Shown here: piece by piece, positions 22,366 to 35,177 of the stretch
Layout of the letters: every line of letters starts with the position of its first letter
How positions within the stretch are numbered: the stretch's first letter is position 1
Source: Craterostigma plantagineum
Lineage: Eukaryota; Streptophyta; Magnoliopsida; Lamiales; Linderniaceae
Length of the DNA stretch: 64,000 nucleotides
Assembly: GCA_027422505.1 (NCBI GenBank)
Contig: JAPQWV010000028.1
Location: 7,096,001-7,160,000, forward strand
Direction: 5' to 3'
Notes under the pieces: generated by a model
Seen by the model: only the letters and a program-made list of their open reading frames with translations
Told to the model about the DNA's origin: nothing
Database searches by the model: none
Made by a program: the position numbers and the translations under genes

Positions 22366-25300
22366 TGTGGCAGCCCCGCCTTCCACCACTACTTTCTTAA
22401 CTAGTCTAAGCGACTAATATCGTAAAAATGAAATAGATCATGCGAAATTTCGTATAAAATTTTTCCTTTCATAAAAGGAATCGTAATTGTTCCTACAAAA
22501 TCATCGTGGGTTCTATTTACATAGGAAAGCGCGCATGCGGTTCAAAACATATCTATTTACTGGGCCTCCACGAGGTCGCATCCATGCACACACTTCCATC
22601 TCAAAAGCCCTCGGAAGCTTCAAAAATTGGCCTCACCGTGAAAATGATCACGTATCGTGATCGCGGGGTCCTACAACACATAAAAACATGGAATGAGCTT
22701 ATAAAGCTCAGTAAGCGGAAATCATGCATGCAATGCACGTGACCTAAATAGCGAAGGCATTCGCGCCAATGCTATCTACTTCTCACATTCTTCCTGACCT
22801 TTCTCACATTCTTCTTGACCTTTCATAACATATTTGGGCCCCTTCGGCTTTCAATCTTACTATGCACCATATAGAGCTCAAACCCCTAAGGGTATAAGTG
22901 GCAGTACGCACACTGGGAGGCTAAACCCGAGTACTCCAACTGTGCGTAACCCTATGGTGCCTTTCAATCCCAATGCGGTACACACTGAGAGGCAACTAGT
23001 GCCTTTCAATCCCAGTGTGATCCACACTGAGAGGCTACTAGTGCCTTTCAATCCCAATGCAGTCCCATTGAGAGGCTAACCCGGACACACAAATTTCGTT
23101 TAACCCTAAGGCGCCTTTCCATCCCAATGCGGTCTGACACGCGGGCGCTTCTCACTGGTAGATTACTACGAGGTCGCCAACACTCGAGGTTCCCTCGGTT
23201 CCGCTCATACTCTCGAGTCGCATCCTCCAGGTTGCATCTCCCACTACGGGGTATTCCCCCTACCTTTCGTGAATCAGGTAATTCGGCTTCGTGAATCGCC
23301 GTGGTAGCATAGAAGAGCCGTGACTCATCATTGGGTCGACACAAATGCCCATATCGGCAAATATACATATCGCTTTCAAGCGATCTTATACTCATGCACG
23401 CTATCTCTTTAACTCTCATATTAGTCGTGCGTGCACATGCTCATGCCATGAGTATACGTGTCATGTCATCGTATAACGAAAGTAAATCACGTAAGAACTC
23501 ATATAAATTCATAGAAGCACATAGACACGTCACATAAAATCATAAAAGCACATAACAAATAATTTCATGCACATAAAAATTATGTGTTGTAGTTGCGATT
23601 TCCACTTACCTGGTATCCTTAGCTATTAGCTTATCGGTAAGTCGTTAATCTTCAAATCCTAAATATGGGAACATATAAAAATTAGGGTTTGTTAGTCTAA
23701 TTTTAATTTCACGAAATTGGCTTAATTTGAAAACCCTAGTTTTGACTTATAAATTTCGAAACCCTAAATTTAGAACTTTAACCTAAACTGAAGATTACTA
23801 TCTTAGATATAGATCTCGAAAAATACTCCTTGATATAGCATATAGGATTTCGATGTCTACATTAAAATAGATCTCGAGCTTGTAATGTGATTTATAAATC
23901 TCGAGCTTGAATAAGATATAAATCTCAACATGAAGTATATAAATCTCGATAGGGTTTTCAAGATAAATCTCGAGTTTAATACTAATTTCCGTAAACATAA
24001 ATCTCGATATTTTATACTAGCTTTTATATTAAACCTCGATATGAATCTCGATATTACACAAAGATTTCGAGGCTTAAGTTAGACGGATCTCGACACAAAT
24101 ATTGGAATAAATCTCGACAGGCCTTGGATATAAATCACGAGCTTGGGTCAGCTACAAATCTCGAACTTGGTTAGTTAAAATTTCGAAGTAGCCTATAAGA
24201 TGTCGAGATCGATTAATTGAACTTCTCCACATGGTTTTTCAAAATCTCGACATAGTAGTTACACGCGTTCGATATTTAGACAATGCACAAAGATTTCGAG
24301 ATTCTATATCATTTTCCAAGTTAATACGAAAATGAACCTCGACATTCTTATACCATTATGAAGCTTTCGATAGGGCATTCGAGATTCAACGTCTGGAAAA
24401 ATCTTATTATCACTCGAAACTTTCGATCAAAATCCCACACTTTTCCAGGAACAGTTTGAAGATTTATAAACCTTCTCAAAAACCCTAAATGTATTAAGCT
24501 GTCGAAAATTACTCTTAATTCACCCTAACTCCTAAAAGCATAATTATAAAAGTTCTAGGCTTCAAAAACCCTCATCAACTAAGCTGACATAAATTCTAAT
24601 CATATGAAAATTTAAGCTTAACATCTCTTAAAACATGAATACACGGATTGCAAAAGCCCTCAAAAATCCTTAAGGGTTAAATTGCACTAATCCTAGTTAC
24701 ATAGTATTTTCATATCTCACAATCCTAACAGCGTACTACCAATTAAATTAACATATGAAATTAAAGTAAGGATGTTATACCTTCTTCCGAGCTTGTATTC
24801 GATTAGGACTCTTTCTCTCCTTAGTTTTTCGATAGCAAGCTTAGTTCTTTTACTAATGATAATGATAAATGAATCTCTTTTTGCCCCAACTTGATGTTTA
24901 CGTGTGTTATGATATAAAAGATGTCAACACCTTTATGATTAGTTCTTATCTTGTCTTAGGTAATACTTATTATTTTATTAATATTTTCATTTCCCTTATA
25001 GCTAAGTTATCAAAGTCTATCAATTCATTCGACATCCTCTACTGTTCTATTATCTCGAGTTTTAAGGACTTCAATCCTCAAAGATCTCGAGCTCTACAGA
25101 CTTCGAGTTTCTAAGTTTTTGAAGCCCTAAGATATCGAGATACTAAATAATGCTAATGTTTCGACATTTAGTTGTTCAACTTCTATTCTTTTTTTTTTTG
25201 AGATCCTATATTTCGAGATTAATAATACACAATTTCGAGGTTTAAGATTTCAAGTTCTAAGGTTTTCAAGCTTCATCAATTTCGACTTCAAAGGTTTCGA

Positions 25301-25613
25301 AAATTTACTAATCCCAATCTTGTTTTAATTGCTATCGAAACCTACCCTTTCAAAGATCATCGCGTTTCCTATCTTAACCCAAAAATTTCTCTAACACTTA
25401 CATCCAGTTATTTGTTAGATTAAATATATCATAAGCATATAATCACATAATTCATGTAATATGCAGTCTTAAAATCATATAATATGTATGCAAATTTATT
25501 TACATATCGATTTTCTGGTAGTCCTAGCTTCTTTATTTAATTAGTCCAATGAAATTTCTAATTCACTGCTAATTAAATCGTAAATCCCGTAATTAAATTT
25601 TACATGTATTACA
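22366..25613. mobile_element. 3.25 kb solo LTR in MULE copy B (TSD ATCAA)
   Basis: The sequence starts TGTGGCAGCC (22366) and ends GTATTACA (25613), with canonical TG...CA ends and exact 5-bp flanks ATCAA at 22361-22365 and 25614-25618. No gag, protease, RT or integrase motif lies inside, and the equivalent site in copy A is empty, so this is best read as a solo LTR left by LTR-LTR recombination. A length above 3 kb suggests a Ty3/gypsy-type element, but the family is not assigned. Inside are about three 45-bp tandem units (CCTTTCAATCCCAATGCGG type, 22963-23066) and a striking scatter of ATCTCGA motifs (23815-24420 and 25060-25340). Confidence 0.88.
22963..23066. repeat. Tandem units of about 45 bp in the solo LTR
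   Basis: Three units each contain TGCCTTTCAATCCCA followed by ACTGAGAGGC. A related half-unit lies just downstream at about 23107-23130. Confidence 0.7.
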
Positions 25614-25759
25614 ATCAATTATTTATTACTATTATTATTATATTTATTTAATATTATTATTATATTTATTATGATTATTATTATTTAGTTTACTATTAAC
25701 AAACCCATTTTGCCAAAAAAAAAGGATATATAAGACCAAAACGGTGAAAACAACATCGT

Positions 25760-27875
25760 ACTTAATTTTCAATGCCGCCCGCGTTGTCTAGCACAAGTTT
25801 CACCCTGTCCATCTCATTCCTGATGCGATTTCGACTATATCTACCAGGACCAATTCTCTCTCGACGAGATTCGTTATGAATAAGAGTCCAATCTTCGGGC
25901 GTCCAGTAACGTTCATCGTGCAATGGTTCAAAGGTGCTTTCATATGTCCTCAAATACTCCACCTTACTGCAATACTGCGCCACTAAATTTCCGGAGTGAA
26001 TTTGCCATTGACGACAAGCCGCTTGTGCGTGAGAACATGGGATGTTATACCTGCTCTATGGCATAGATCCTTCAACTGTTGATCCTTGAATTTCTTGAAG
26101 AAGTTTGATTTTACATGACGAAGACAGAAGCGATGCACTCCATTTTGGTGGACGAAAGAATTCAGTGGCTTCTACTGCTCCCGTCAGACCTGTCCATATA
26201 CGCCACAAAGGGTCACTGATTTTATGAAAATACCGAGTAAATTACATTAATAAGATTAAATACCTTTGTGACGGTCCGAAATAAGGCAAACCGATTGATT
26301 CTCTAGAACACATATGTTCAAATGATTTAAGAACCATGTCCATGAGTATGTACATTCTTCCGTGATAATGGCAAACGCCAGGGGAGAGACGTTTTGGTTG
26401 GCGTCCAACGACGTAGCAATCAATAATTTGTGTCTATATTTGGAGTATAAATGCATACCATCGACACAAACAACTTTGAGACAATGTTTGAAGCCATCGA
26501 TGCTCGGTTTAAAGGGTCAAAAGACATACCCGAGTTTGAAGTGTCCAGGTCTCCCTGTCCCCAGATGGAGCCACTTCACGGTTGTCCCTGGATTGTAATG
26601 CTGCAACGCCTTTATAAATGTTGGGAGTTTGGTAACAGACTCTTCCCACGTACCGTAAACATTTTCCATAGCTCTTTCCAGACCATGTCAAGCTTGAATT
26701 TATGAGATTTCGTAGCCATATCTATCTTTCACGAGTTGTTGGACATTCTTGGGTAGGAATTGCGGATCGACTTTCACGGTTCCAACCAACAAATCAACAA
26801 TAAAATTTCGAGAGATATTACGGTGTGTGCTCGCCAGCTCAGCCATATAGCAAGTGTGTGGTCCTTCAAATTTTGTAATAGACCAGTAACCTTTTTTTGA
26901 CTTGAAGGATGCCCTCAGTCTCCAAGGGCAATCAGTCGTGTAATCACATTGAACACTCCAACGTGTACTGCTGCTCTCGTTGACGTTATACTCGCGTCTA
27001 GCAACCCTGATCGAAAAATCGTCGACGATACGTTGTAAATGTTTCTTAGTTTGAAAAATCATACCTCGACAAAACATAGGGTTATACTCTGTCGTAAAAC
27101 ACCCCGTAACCACCGTAGTCGTCACCACCAGGAGGTGGCATTTGGTACGTTTGGAAAAATGGGATGGACTGAAACAGCATTGGAGCAGCAGAGTCCAGCG
27201 GAGTGGTATCATCTGGGGCATCGTCGTCGTTGTTCTCGTCGTCGTCGTTGAGATCGGGTAACTCGGACAGTGGATCCTCATCGTCTGCTTCCGAATCACT
27301 AACATAAACGCCTTCCTCGGGTTCAGGAACGAAGTCTGGCACGGGTTCTGACATGGATTCCGCCATATTGAACGGAACACCAAGCGTCGGCATCTCCAGA
27401 GAAACATTGCTGAACCATGCCGTAACTGAGACAATTTCGGGAAAATCTGGACATGTATAACTCGAAGAACCAACTTCGAACGCAGGAAACTCGCACCGCT
27501 CCTCAAAATTACGATGAGGCTCTTCGTTCAAATCAAAGTTTGAATTTTCAACCGCCTCAACAAAATCTTCAAGACAGTCGTTCTCCGAATCGGGATGTAT
27601 GAAAAATTGTAAGCCGTTGTCGTTGGAGATTTGGAGTAGCTGATGAAAGTGGCGAGAGTGTTGAAAGTATACATTTTTTGCATAGACAATCAACGAACAA
27701 CGACTGCTATCAGCACCCGTAATTTCAGATAATAACGAGATAAACTCGGAAAAATTGGTGTTGCGACGAATTCGCCTATACCCAATAGGGCGGATACAAT
27801 ATTTGATGGTAGAATCGGAGGATTGAATTATTTCGCCGCCGAAATATACTATGATTTGTAAGCAATTTGACACTA
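25760..27875 (-). pseudogene. MURA-type transposase of MULE copy B, internally deleted
   Basis: Counterpart of 397-3048. The N-terminal part is an open frame of about 260 codons down to 27082 (acidic region with DDDENNDDDAPDD), but the start ATG of copy A is ATA here (about 27875). One extra base near 27087 shifts the frame before the DNA-binding region (IRVARREYNVNESSS, GPHTCYMAEL). The catalytic part with HLYSKYRHKLLIATSLDANQN is at about 26456-26390 and includes PLAFAIITEECTYSWTWFLNHL. About 560 bases present in copy A (2195-2758: rest of the catalytic domain and the start of the SWIM finger) are missing, with the join near 26052. The C-terminal tail (WTPEDWTLIHNESRRE) ends at 25762. Not functional. 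Confidence 0.85.
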
Positions 27876-27889
27876 TTGTTTCTGTTATG

Positions 27890-28375
27890 TTAGATTGATA
27901 AGGGGGTATATATAGAATCTTAACTCGTAATATGAGAATACGAGTTACATGAATTATTGCAATATTCACGTAACTCGTAACACGAAAGTACGAGTTAATT
28001 GCATTATTGCAATAATTCACGTAACTCGTATTCCCATATTACGAGTTACTTGAATTATTGCCGACACGCTGCATGGCCATGCTGGTTGGTCGGCCTCTAA
28101 CTAACTCGTATCCTGTGAATACGAGTTACGTTGCCATGTCAGACAGTCAGCGGGTCAGCGGGCAAATCAGTAGTAATTCGTATTCTGGAACTCGTGTTCC
28201 CTGATTATGAGTTAATCTGCCATGTCACGGTCAGCTGGTCAGCGGGCAAACGTAACTCGTATTAGAATAAGAGTTACTAACTCGTATTCCAAGTTTGCTA
28301 TTTTATTAATGATTTTTATTTTTGGTTTATTTTGTTAATGTTTGATTTTTTTCTAATTATTTAATTAAAAACCCC
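27890..28375. repeat. Right TIR and subterminal repeats of MULE copy B
   Basis: TAACTCGTA/TACGAGTTA palindromic pairs lie at 27923-27948, 27972-27996, 28019-28047 and further out to 28295. They are followed by the outer AT-rich TIR (CTATTTTATTAATGATTTTT at about 28300). Two copies of the GTCAGCGGG(T/C) segment lie between the palindromes. Confidence 0.8.
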
Positions 28376-28594
28376 GAATTCAGAAAATGGTCAATGATGA
28401 GTATCAGTGACGAAATCGGACGAATACTACATACGAATTCTACAAGAAGCTCCTGGAAACAAATACAATTCCTAAAATCAAACAAGAACAAGAAGAAGAA
28501 GAAAAAGGAATAAATTGAATCATATCAGACAGATAGACTAACTAGCAGCTTTTATGACCGTCATGACTCCTCATCATAGATCATCGTGAGCAGT

Positions 28595-29038
28595 CTAATT
28601 ACACGACATCATAACCTTAAACTCGTGGAAATCAAGAACACCATCTCCATTAAGATCGAAGCGCGCAATCATACCCCTGCACTGCTCAACGCTCGCTCGA
28701 TCCCCGAGCCTTCCCAGCATCCTCCTCAAGCTCTGGGGCGCAATTCGACCGCTTCCCTCCTTCGATTCGTACATCTTAAACGCTTCCATCAAATCGCCCG
28801 CCTTCTCTTCTTCGCCTGCGCTTTCGACTATCCTCACGAAATCTTCTAAGCAAAGCAGTCCATCTCCGTCGCCGTCCACCATAAGCACTGCCCTCTCGGC
28901 TTCTTCCAATGTGATGACGATGGCATCGCTCGTGTTAATGGATACAAGGCAATTTTGGAGCTCTCTCGCGCATATTTTCCCGTCTCCGTTTGTATCGAAG
29001 CGGTTGAAGACTCGCTCGTACTGTTCGAACTTGTCCAT
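28595..29038 (-). CDS. Calmodulin-like EF-hand protein (CML)
   Basis: Intact one-exon gene for a 147-residue calcium sensor, the usual size for CML proteins, which bind Ca2+ and regulate target proteins in the cytosol or nucleus. EF-hand loops: 1 at residues 15-26 (DTNGDGKICARE, canonical); 2 at 55-66 (DGDGDGLLCLED, Asp at position 12 instead of Glu); 3 near 90-101 is degenerate (YESKEGSGRIAP), though the helix pattern is kept; 4 at 128-139 (DLNGDGVLDFHE, canonical). There is no N-terminal extension or lipid-modification signal. The start fits the family (MDKFEQYERVFNRFDTNGDG). The 3' flank meets the edge of MULE copy B only about 220 bases away. It resembles the small CML31/CML38-type group, but I do not assign an orthologue. 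Confidence 0.93.
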   Translation of the reverse strand: MDKFEQYERVFNRFDTNGDGKICARELQNCLVSINTSDAIVITLEEAERAVLMVDGDGDGLLCLEDFVRIVESAGEEEKAGDLMEAFKMYESKEGSGRIAPQSLRRMLGRLGDRASVEQCRGMIARFDLNGDGVLDFHEFKVMMSCN

Positions 29039-30326
29039 TTTCCACTAGCAGTTCTTTTTCGGCTAAAATTTAGTTGAGGAGATTGTTGTCTGCAGTTATG
29101 AGCTACTATGATGCTTGTTGTAAGTAATGATGAATGTTATAAGGTATTATGATGTTTATATACGCACTTATGTACGCGGAGTTTAATCTTGATTGAGTTT
29201 GACCGATGAAACAAAACCACCTAAGAAAAGACACCGTGTGGGAGGCGAGGGCGGGCGAGTTGGTGTGTTTTTGGTGGGGGGTGGGGGGGGGGGAAGTGAT
29301 AAAGGAAGGATCCGAGAAGGACCTGAGAATGATTATAATAATTTCGTGGAGGACTAAAGAATAATTAAACCAACTGGAATTGGACAAGTGGAAAATAACT
29401 GCCTCTTCTTTCTCTCCGTACGAAATAAACTAATATTAGGCGGTTTCCGTAACATAACCGACTTTGGAGAAGAAAAGTCGTGTCCGTAATGTGATTATTA
29501 AAACATCCATCAGATGTGGGAGTACTCGTACGGATCTGATGAATAATATCGACAATTTATTAATGGCCTTGACTTACCTACCAAAGTGGAGTTGGGTTAT
29601 ACCCAAATGGGTAGGAAAGACAAAACCATTATTAATATCCAGCATGTTATAGCTCTTAAAATATAAATCTCTAAGTTCTTTTTTTTACTTTTTGAAAGTT
29701 ATTTTTAATCGTAATGTTTAATATATGAAACATAAATTATTATTGAATTGAAAATATTTCAAGTACAAATATAAAAATTAATTTGTAAGGATATAATCAG
29801 CAGAATAAATAAGAACTGTAGGATTAATTTGTAATTACATAAATGATAAAATTATAATTAGGTGATAAAATTGTCACACCGACTCTAATGCGACGAGACT
29901 TAATAAAATAGATAATGTCATTGTCATGGAATTCGACTTGTATATATTTAGAGCAAGTTGATCAACTTATTACCTATTTGACGAACGCGACTCTTGCTTT
30001 TGATTCTTCAAAATTATTACGTCGTTATGATCTCTTTCAGATAACTATGATCCATATAGATAAAAAACCGTCCTCTCCCACAACCTCCATCGCACCCATT
30101 TGTTATTGCAGTTTAACTTTACGGAAGAAAAGCGACGCGATTTTTTCAGGACACATCATCATCATACTCCGAAGTTTTGGACTTGCAAATCACACGCAGG
30201 CACATATTTATGTCTATCAAAATTATCCTCAATAAACAATAAATCTGAAGATAAAGCTAGTGACTGTGCATTTATTTTATTTTCAATTTTGCAGACATAC
30301 AAAAGCAAAACATTCCATCACACCGA
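29039..30326. other. Intergenic region between CML and gar2-like genes
   Basis: No gene recognised. It holds the presumed CML promoter and 5' leader (29039-29390, with a short G-run at 29276-29292) and AT-rich DNA. Several short open frames lack homology that I can recognise. Confidence 0.5.
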
Positions 30327-33300
30327 CTAATCAGCCTTCCAAGCCTCTCTAAGAAGTTGATACCTTGTTGCAGCAGAACTAACACGACGACTGCTCTTAA
30401 AAAAAGACTGCTGAAGAAACCCATCGACATTCAGAGGTGAATCAAACTCATCGAGCTCGTCGTCGCTCGTCTGCGATTTCTTCACCACGCACGAATAAGA
30501 CCATACACTGCTATCTATTTCTCCTATAGCAACGGAAGAAGCTGATGGCGCAAGGTATGTTATAGGCGATGCAGCACAAGGGAAGTTCGTGGTTGTATTT
30601 ACTACACCACAGTCATCCTCACCATGAGGATCCTGCCAAGGAACAAGGGACAAATATCAATAAATACTACATAGAAAGCTTAAAAGTTGCACGCCCGTAA
30701 GGAAAACAAATGGCCTACAAACCTCTAAATTCAAGGCTTCGAGTACAACTCTGGGAATTGGGTCGGGGCAAAATTCATCGGGGACGAAGGACTTGAGAAC
30801 CCTTCGTATCAGTGGGGAACCAAATGTAGGACACACCTGGATATCAATAGAGTTGGGATAAGCATTATATACATTAATGGTTCCTCAATGCGCTGAAAAG
30901 TATAAATTTTTGTGATTTGGCACGATCTCAATGAAGTTAGATTCAATCGAACGAATATGTACATTAATGCAGGAGTTGAGCTTTCGCAGGAGTCTCGTGT
31001 TAACCAACCTCTTTCCTGACAGTCCGACTCAGTAGCATGTCTTCGTGGAGCAGCATAGGATCGCTCAGTGCATTGAGGAGACGGAAGCACTTTGATGATG
31101 GGTCATGTGATCTCCTATCATCATCCTCGTCGTCTTCGTCATCATGTTCCATGCAGTCGCCATCATCGGGGAAACAATCTTCATCGGTACCAAATAGATC
31201 GGTAAGCCATCTACACCAATTGCCTATCTGTGAAATTAAGAATTCACCATTCCCATGGTGAGTAGCAATCCTCTCATTTAGTTGGTAGGCAACGAATATA
31301 ATAAATGGCTAATAAGGCTTACTGCATTTTCCAGCTGAGCACCAGCACTGAAGCTGGATTTGCCTGCTGGAATGGGAAGAACATTGGGGTTGCTAATAGG
31401 GTCAGCCACATGATCTGTTGGAATCTCATCAGCTGATTCTCGAAGAATTGCGTTAAACATGGCCACATCTAGCCGGGCTATCAATTGCTCCATTATCTGT
31501 TTAGCACAAATAGAACATTAAAATATGTAAAAATGAATTCTTCAAATGGTTAACATGGAAAAAATGCAAAAAAAAAAAAAAATTATAGTTATCCGAGGCA
31601 TACCAATCTGTAGAGCACAGACATGCAACCACATTGATGTCCTTCTGCTTGAAGAGGGCATATCCTTTCACTTGCATCCCGAAAAGCCCTTTCCCACAGT
31701 TCGACTGAATAATTTGGCTGCTGTTGTTCTATCGAATTGTTTTTTGATGACTTGGTGGATTCAACATTTGTGCTCTTTGCAATTGATTTCGCAACACCCG
31801 ACTGCATGTGTGGTGTAAAAGTCTGAAGGGGAAAACAAAAAAAAAGGAGAAAATGTGAGCAGTTCATTTTGATTTGATTATGCTGTCAAAACATAGTGTA
31901 AAGATGTACCTGCCACCATAAAGATTCGATAATTCGGGAAAAGATCCATTTCTCAACCTTTTCCAAGGGATGCACAAAACTTTGCGGATTTTCCCACTCA
32001 TAAAAGTCTTCTTCAGTAGAATTTCTCAAACCTGCATTAGCAGGAGATGGTTCCCATTTAAGAGGAAGGATTTTCTTGCTCGATTTCTTGTCTCCGGTTA
32101 ATCCACCAGTCAGAAAATGGGAAGATCCCGGCAACTTGTCCCCAAAGGACTTGATTATTATCGCCCTTAGTACTATGACGTTTGATAGCCAGAAACTTAA
32201 TCTGATCCACACAAGAAGCAGTGTTATCAACGCGTGTGAGTATATATCAAGCTGAGGAGTTAACACAGAACACGAGATTGATATTGAGTAATTGCTATGT
32301 CCATAGTAAAAAGAACGGAAAAATATATAAAATGTTAGGTGAAGAAAACAGAAGTATAGCGAATCCAAACAATCACATCTTTGAAGAAAAAAAGTATTAT
32401 GTTTGGACAAAACAAGCTTCAAAAAATTGTCAGAATCACGCATATAAGCATACCTAGGAACATCATTGCCACACGCTTTTGCTACTAAAACTAGTCCAGA
32501 CATTATACTATTGGCAGCACTTGCTCTCCTTGATTTCAAGTTATGCTTGCTGGCATGAAATAGAGCCTTGAGAGGCGTCGAGCTGGAGCATGCACTTTAG
32601 TAGCGGAACTTACATGTTCTGTAATGACAGAGTATAGACTGATCTCAATACTAGCTGCTTCTATTAATTCTCCTTCTAGAACTTGTACCTTGTGTTCTAA
32701 TTGCTGCATTTTGCTCTCTAAAAGCTGGTTTCTAGTTTCCTTAATAAGCACCTTAGAGTCTTTGTTTCCGCTACTTACATAGCCTTGACTCTTATTCTGA
32801 GCATCTGATATAATGAACTGATTGCTTCTAATCGATCCATCGCTCTTGATTGAATCTGTCAGTGTTCTAACAGACTTTCCCTGCTTTGATCTATCAACAC
32901 CAGGTATACTACTAATGGCTCTGTCCTCCCTTGATGAACAAACTGTGTCATCTCCAGATATAATCAGTGGCTGAATCTCACTTTGAGAAGAGATGCTTTT
33001 TAGACCGTCCTCAATTTCTTGCTCTTTGCTGTATACAATAGCTATTTCTCTAGAATGAGTCTCATGTTCCGCTCTGCACTCATCATCTGAGAAATCAAGC
33101 TGGGTATGACTGTCTCTTTCAGACACAAGCAAACTGTCAGAATCAGGGGCGGAGCATCCTCAAAATCAAGCTCTGCATTTTCATGCACATTAGACTCTGC
33201 AGGTTTTATTTCAGCAGAAGAAATGGAACTTCCATCTACACTCGGATTAATCTGAACTTTCACGACTTTGTTACTATTCAAGGAATCTTCTTTGGCGGTC

Positions 33301-34421
33301 ACAGATTCTTTATTAGGTTTGATGCTTGTATTACTAAAATTCAACTCCTCTTTCATTTCGATAGCAGATATATTGCTTACCTCGGGAACCGATTTTCCTG
33401 GAGATCCATGCAAGATCTGAAGACAGATCCATCGATGACGAACTAGAATCCTTTGCTGAGTTTAGATGAGACTCGTCCGCGTGCTCTTCACTAGATTTGG
33501 CAACAGATTGAACAAACAATGCATGGTCCTCTATTCCTTCTCTGGCACTTCCATTAACTATAACAATCCCATTCTGCAAGTACAGGTCTTCTTATCAATT
33601 ATGCACAAACAAATGAAAGAAAATGTGTGCGACGGAGTGATTAAAAACGACTAACAGAAGATTATACCTCTTTAATATTAATAGTCTGAGGTGGAGACAA
33701 ACTTCCACTTGATTCAGCTGCCAAAGAAGGAACGACAACTGATGAGTGCCATGAAATATCATCATCAGTCAAAAATGAAGACGCAATCTCAGCTTCTTCT
33801 TCTGCTTCCTCGACTGCATATTCTTCACTCATCAGAGTAGAAACAGACTCTGTACGACTTCCATACATGGAAGGTTCTCTCACCAAACTATTTCGAGGAC
33901 GAGCCCAATTGTCGCTTATCAACAGGCTCGATATTTAGAAATAGAAGAGGCTACACAGTGTTCCTATAAGAGCGCTGGCAATTTACGGGAACACTAACAC
34001 TTAGCTTCTCCTTAACAATACCATGATCTGCCAAATCAAGAACAGCAGATCCAAGAAGCTGACCCTTCACAGCCTTACCACGCCTCGGTTCGTAAAGATT
34101 GAACTCGATGCAGTTCTTTTGGAAAGTATCCCCATTTCCACTTTTCACAGGCACTTCGCGCTTTAATGTCACCAAGAGCCTTATGGATCCGTTGAATTCG
34201 ATTCTTCCATCGCCAACACCTGAACCAGTAGTACCCAATAAAGGGACAACTTGATTGGTCGAGCCAGAGGCTCGATCTCCATGGTCCCATCGGATCAATA
34301 CAGAGCGAACAGTTCTTAGAGACTGAGATGGCAGCCATGGTTTAATCTCCTGAATGTGAATTATGTAATCAAGATGAAATGAAGGGTTTTTTCGGGGTTT
34401 AGACCTCGGGCCCAGTACCAT
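30327..34421 (-). CDS. gar2-like C2-domain protein (EEIG1/EHBP1 N-terminal type), frame interrupted in the 5' half
   Basis: Multi-exon gene on the minus strand. Exon 1 starts with the family start MVLGPRSKPRK (34421) and encodes the NT-C2 domain (DYIIHIQEIKPWLPSQSLR, VLIRWDHGDR, LLGSAVLDLADHG). Later exons by splice sites: 33922-33667, 33573-about 32540 (Ser/acidic region and coiled coil KMQQLEHKVQVLEGEL), to about 32453, then about 32205-31917, 31823-31604, 31497-31324, 31231-31030, 30838-30720 and 30633-30327. The C-terminal half (FWLSNVIVLRAII, VELWERAF, ARLDVAMFNAILRESADEIPTD, ending RYQLLREAW) matches plant 'nucleolar protein gar2-like' proteins, with a dilute-like C-terminal region; their function is poorly known. 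Oddities: in-frame TAG at 33951-33953 where family members continue, and frame changes near 33910, 33410, 33150 and 32555. The 3' exons are intact. Either a decaying gene or base-level errors in the sequence. Confidence 0.72.
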
Positions 34422-34987
34422 TGTCGCGATACCGTGTCTGCGCGATACCGTGTCTGCTTGCTTCTACTTAGATTAAAACATGCCTAGAAAATAAAACAGT
34501 AAAAACATGATTAAATTAAACAAAAACGCGAAACATTTTGGCACATTAGCGAATCAAAGACTACGAAAATCAGTGAAGCAGGGAACCAAATGCAGATAAA
34601 TATTAGAGAGAGAAAAATGGGAAAGGAAATCAGATCCCAAACACTGCCGACAGAACAAAAGTAAATTCCTAACAAAGCAGCTCAAAATTCAACGTTACCA
34701 AGCACCGACATCACGATTCACAATGCAGCACAACACTGAATCACAGAAAATACTCGCAAGTCGCTACATAAAAGTATCACCGTAGACATGCCTAAGATCA
34801 AAGCAAATATACAAATCAACAAGTAAAGTGCAAAATACAGAACTTACAGAGCACAACAATGAAGCGGAGGTTCGTAAATGCTGGAATGAACCTATAAAAC
34901 CGAAGTGTTTCGCCACCGAAGGTTTTGCTAACTAACGTAGACATGTGAATCCGCTAGAGAGAAACGTGTGTTCGTGTGTGTGTGTGT

Positions 34988-35028
<41 letters not shown>

Positions 35029-35177
35029 GGGTATCTGAGTCTGACGAAGAAAGAGTGGTAACAAAGTTCGTGTCGTTTCCCTCACGTAGTCCCAAAAAGG
35101 TCCAATAGATTAATTTTTATATAAAAAAATTCTCTTTTTTTTCCTTTGGCTTTTTTCTTTTGGATATATTTTTTTGG
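34422..35177. other. 5' leader/promoter region of the gar2-like gene
   Basis: Presumed 5' UTR (probably with an intron, since splice-like pyrimidine tracts occur on the minus strand) and promoter. It contains the dinucleotide repeat at 34975-35029. Just upstream of the coding start, CGCGATACCGTGTCTG occurs twice in tandem (34426-34455). Confidence 0.45.
34975..35029. repeat. (GT)n(GA)n microsatellite
   Basis: Compound dinucleotide repeat, GTGTGT... followed by GAGAGA..., in the presumed 5' leader of the gar2-like gene. Confidence 0.93.

Noticed and set aside
27039..27251. Plus-strand 70-codon frame
   Set aside because: Antisense of the acidic N-terminal region of the MURA transposase.
34426..34455. 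Tandem CGCGATACCGTGTCTG as a regulatory element
   Set aside because: A two-copy duplication next to the start codon, more likely simple slippage; no known site matches.
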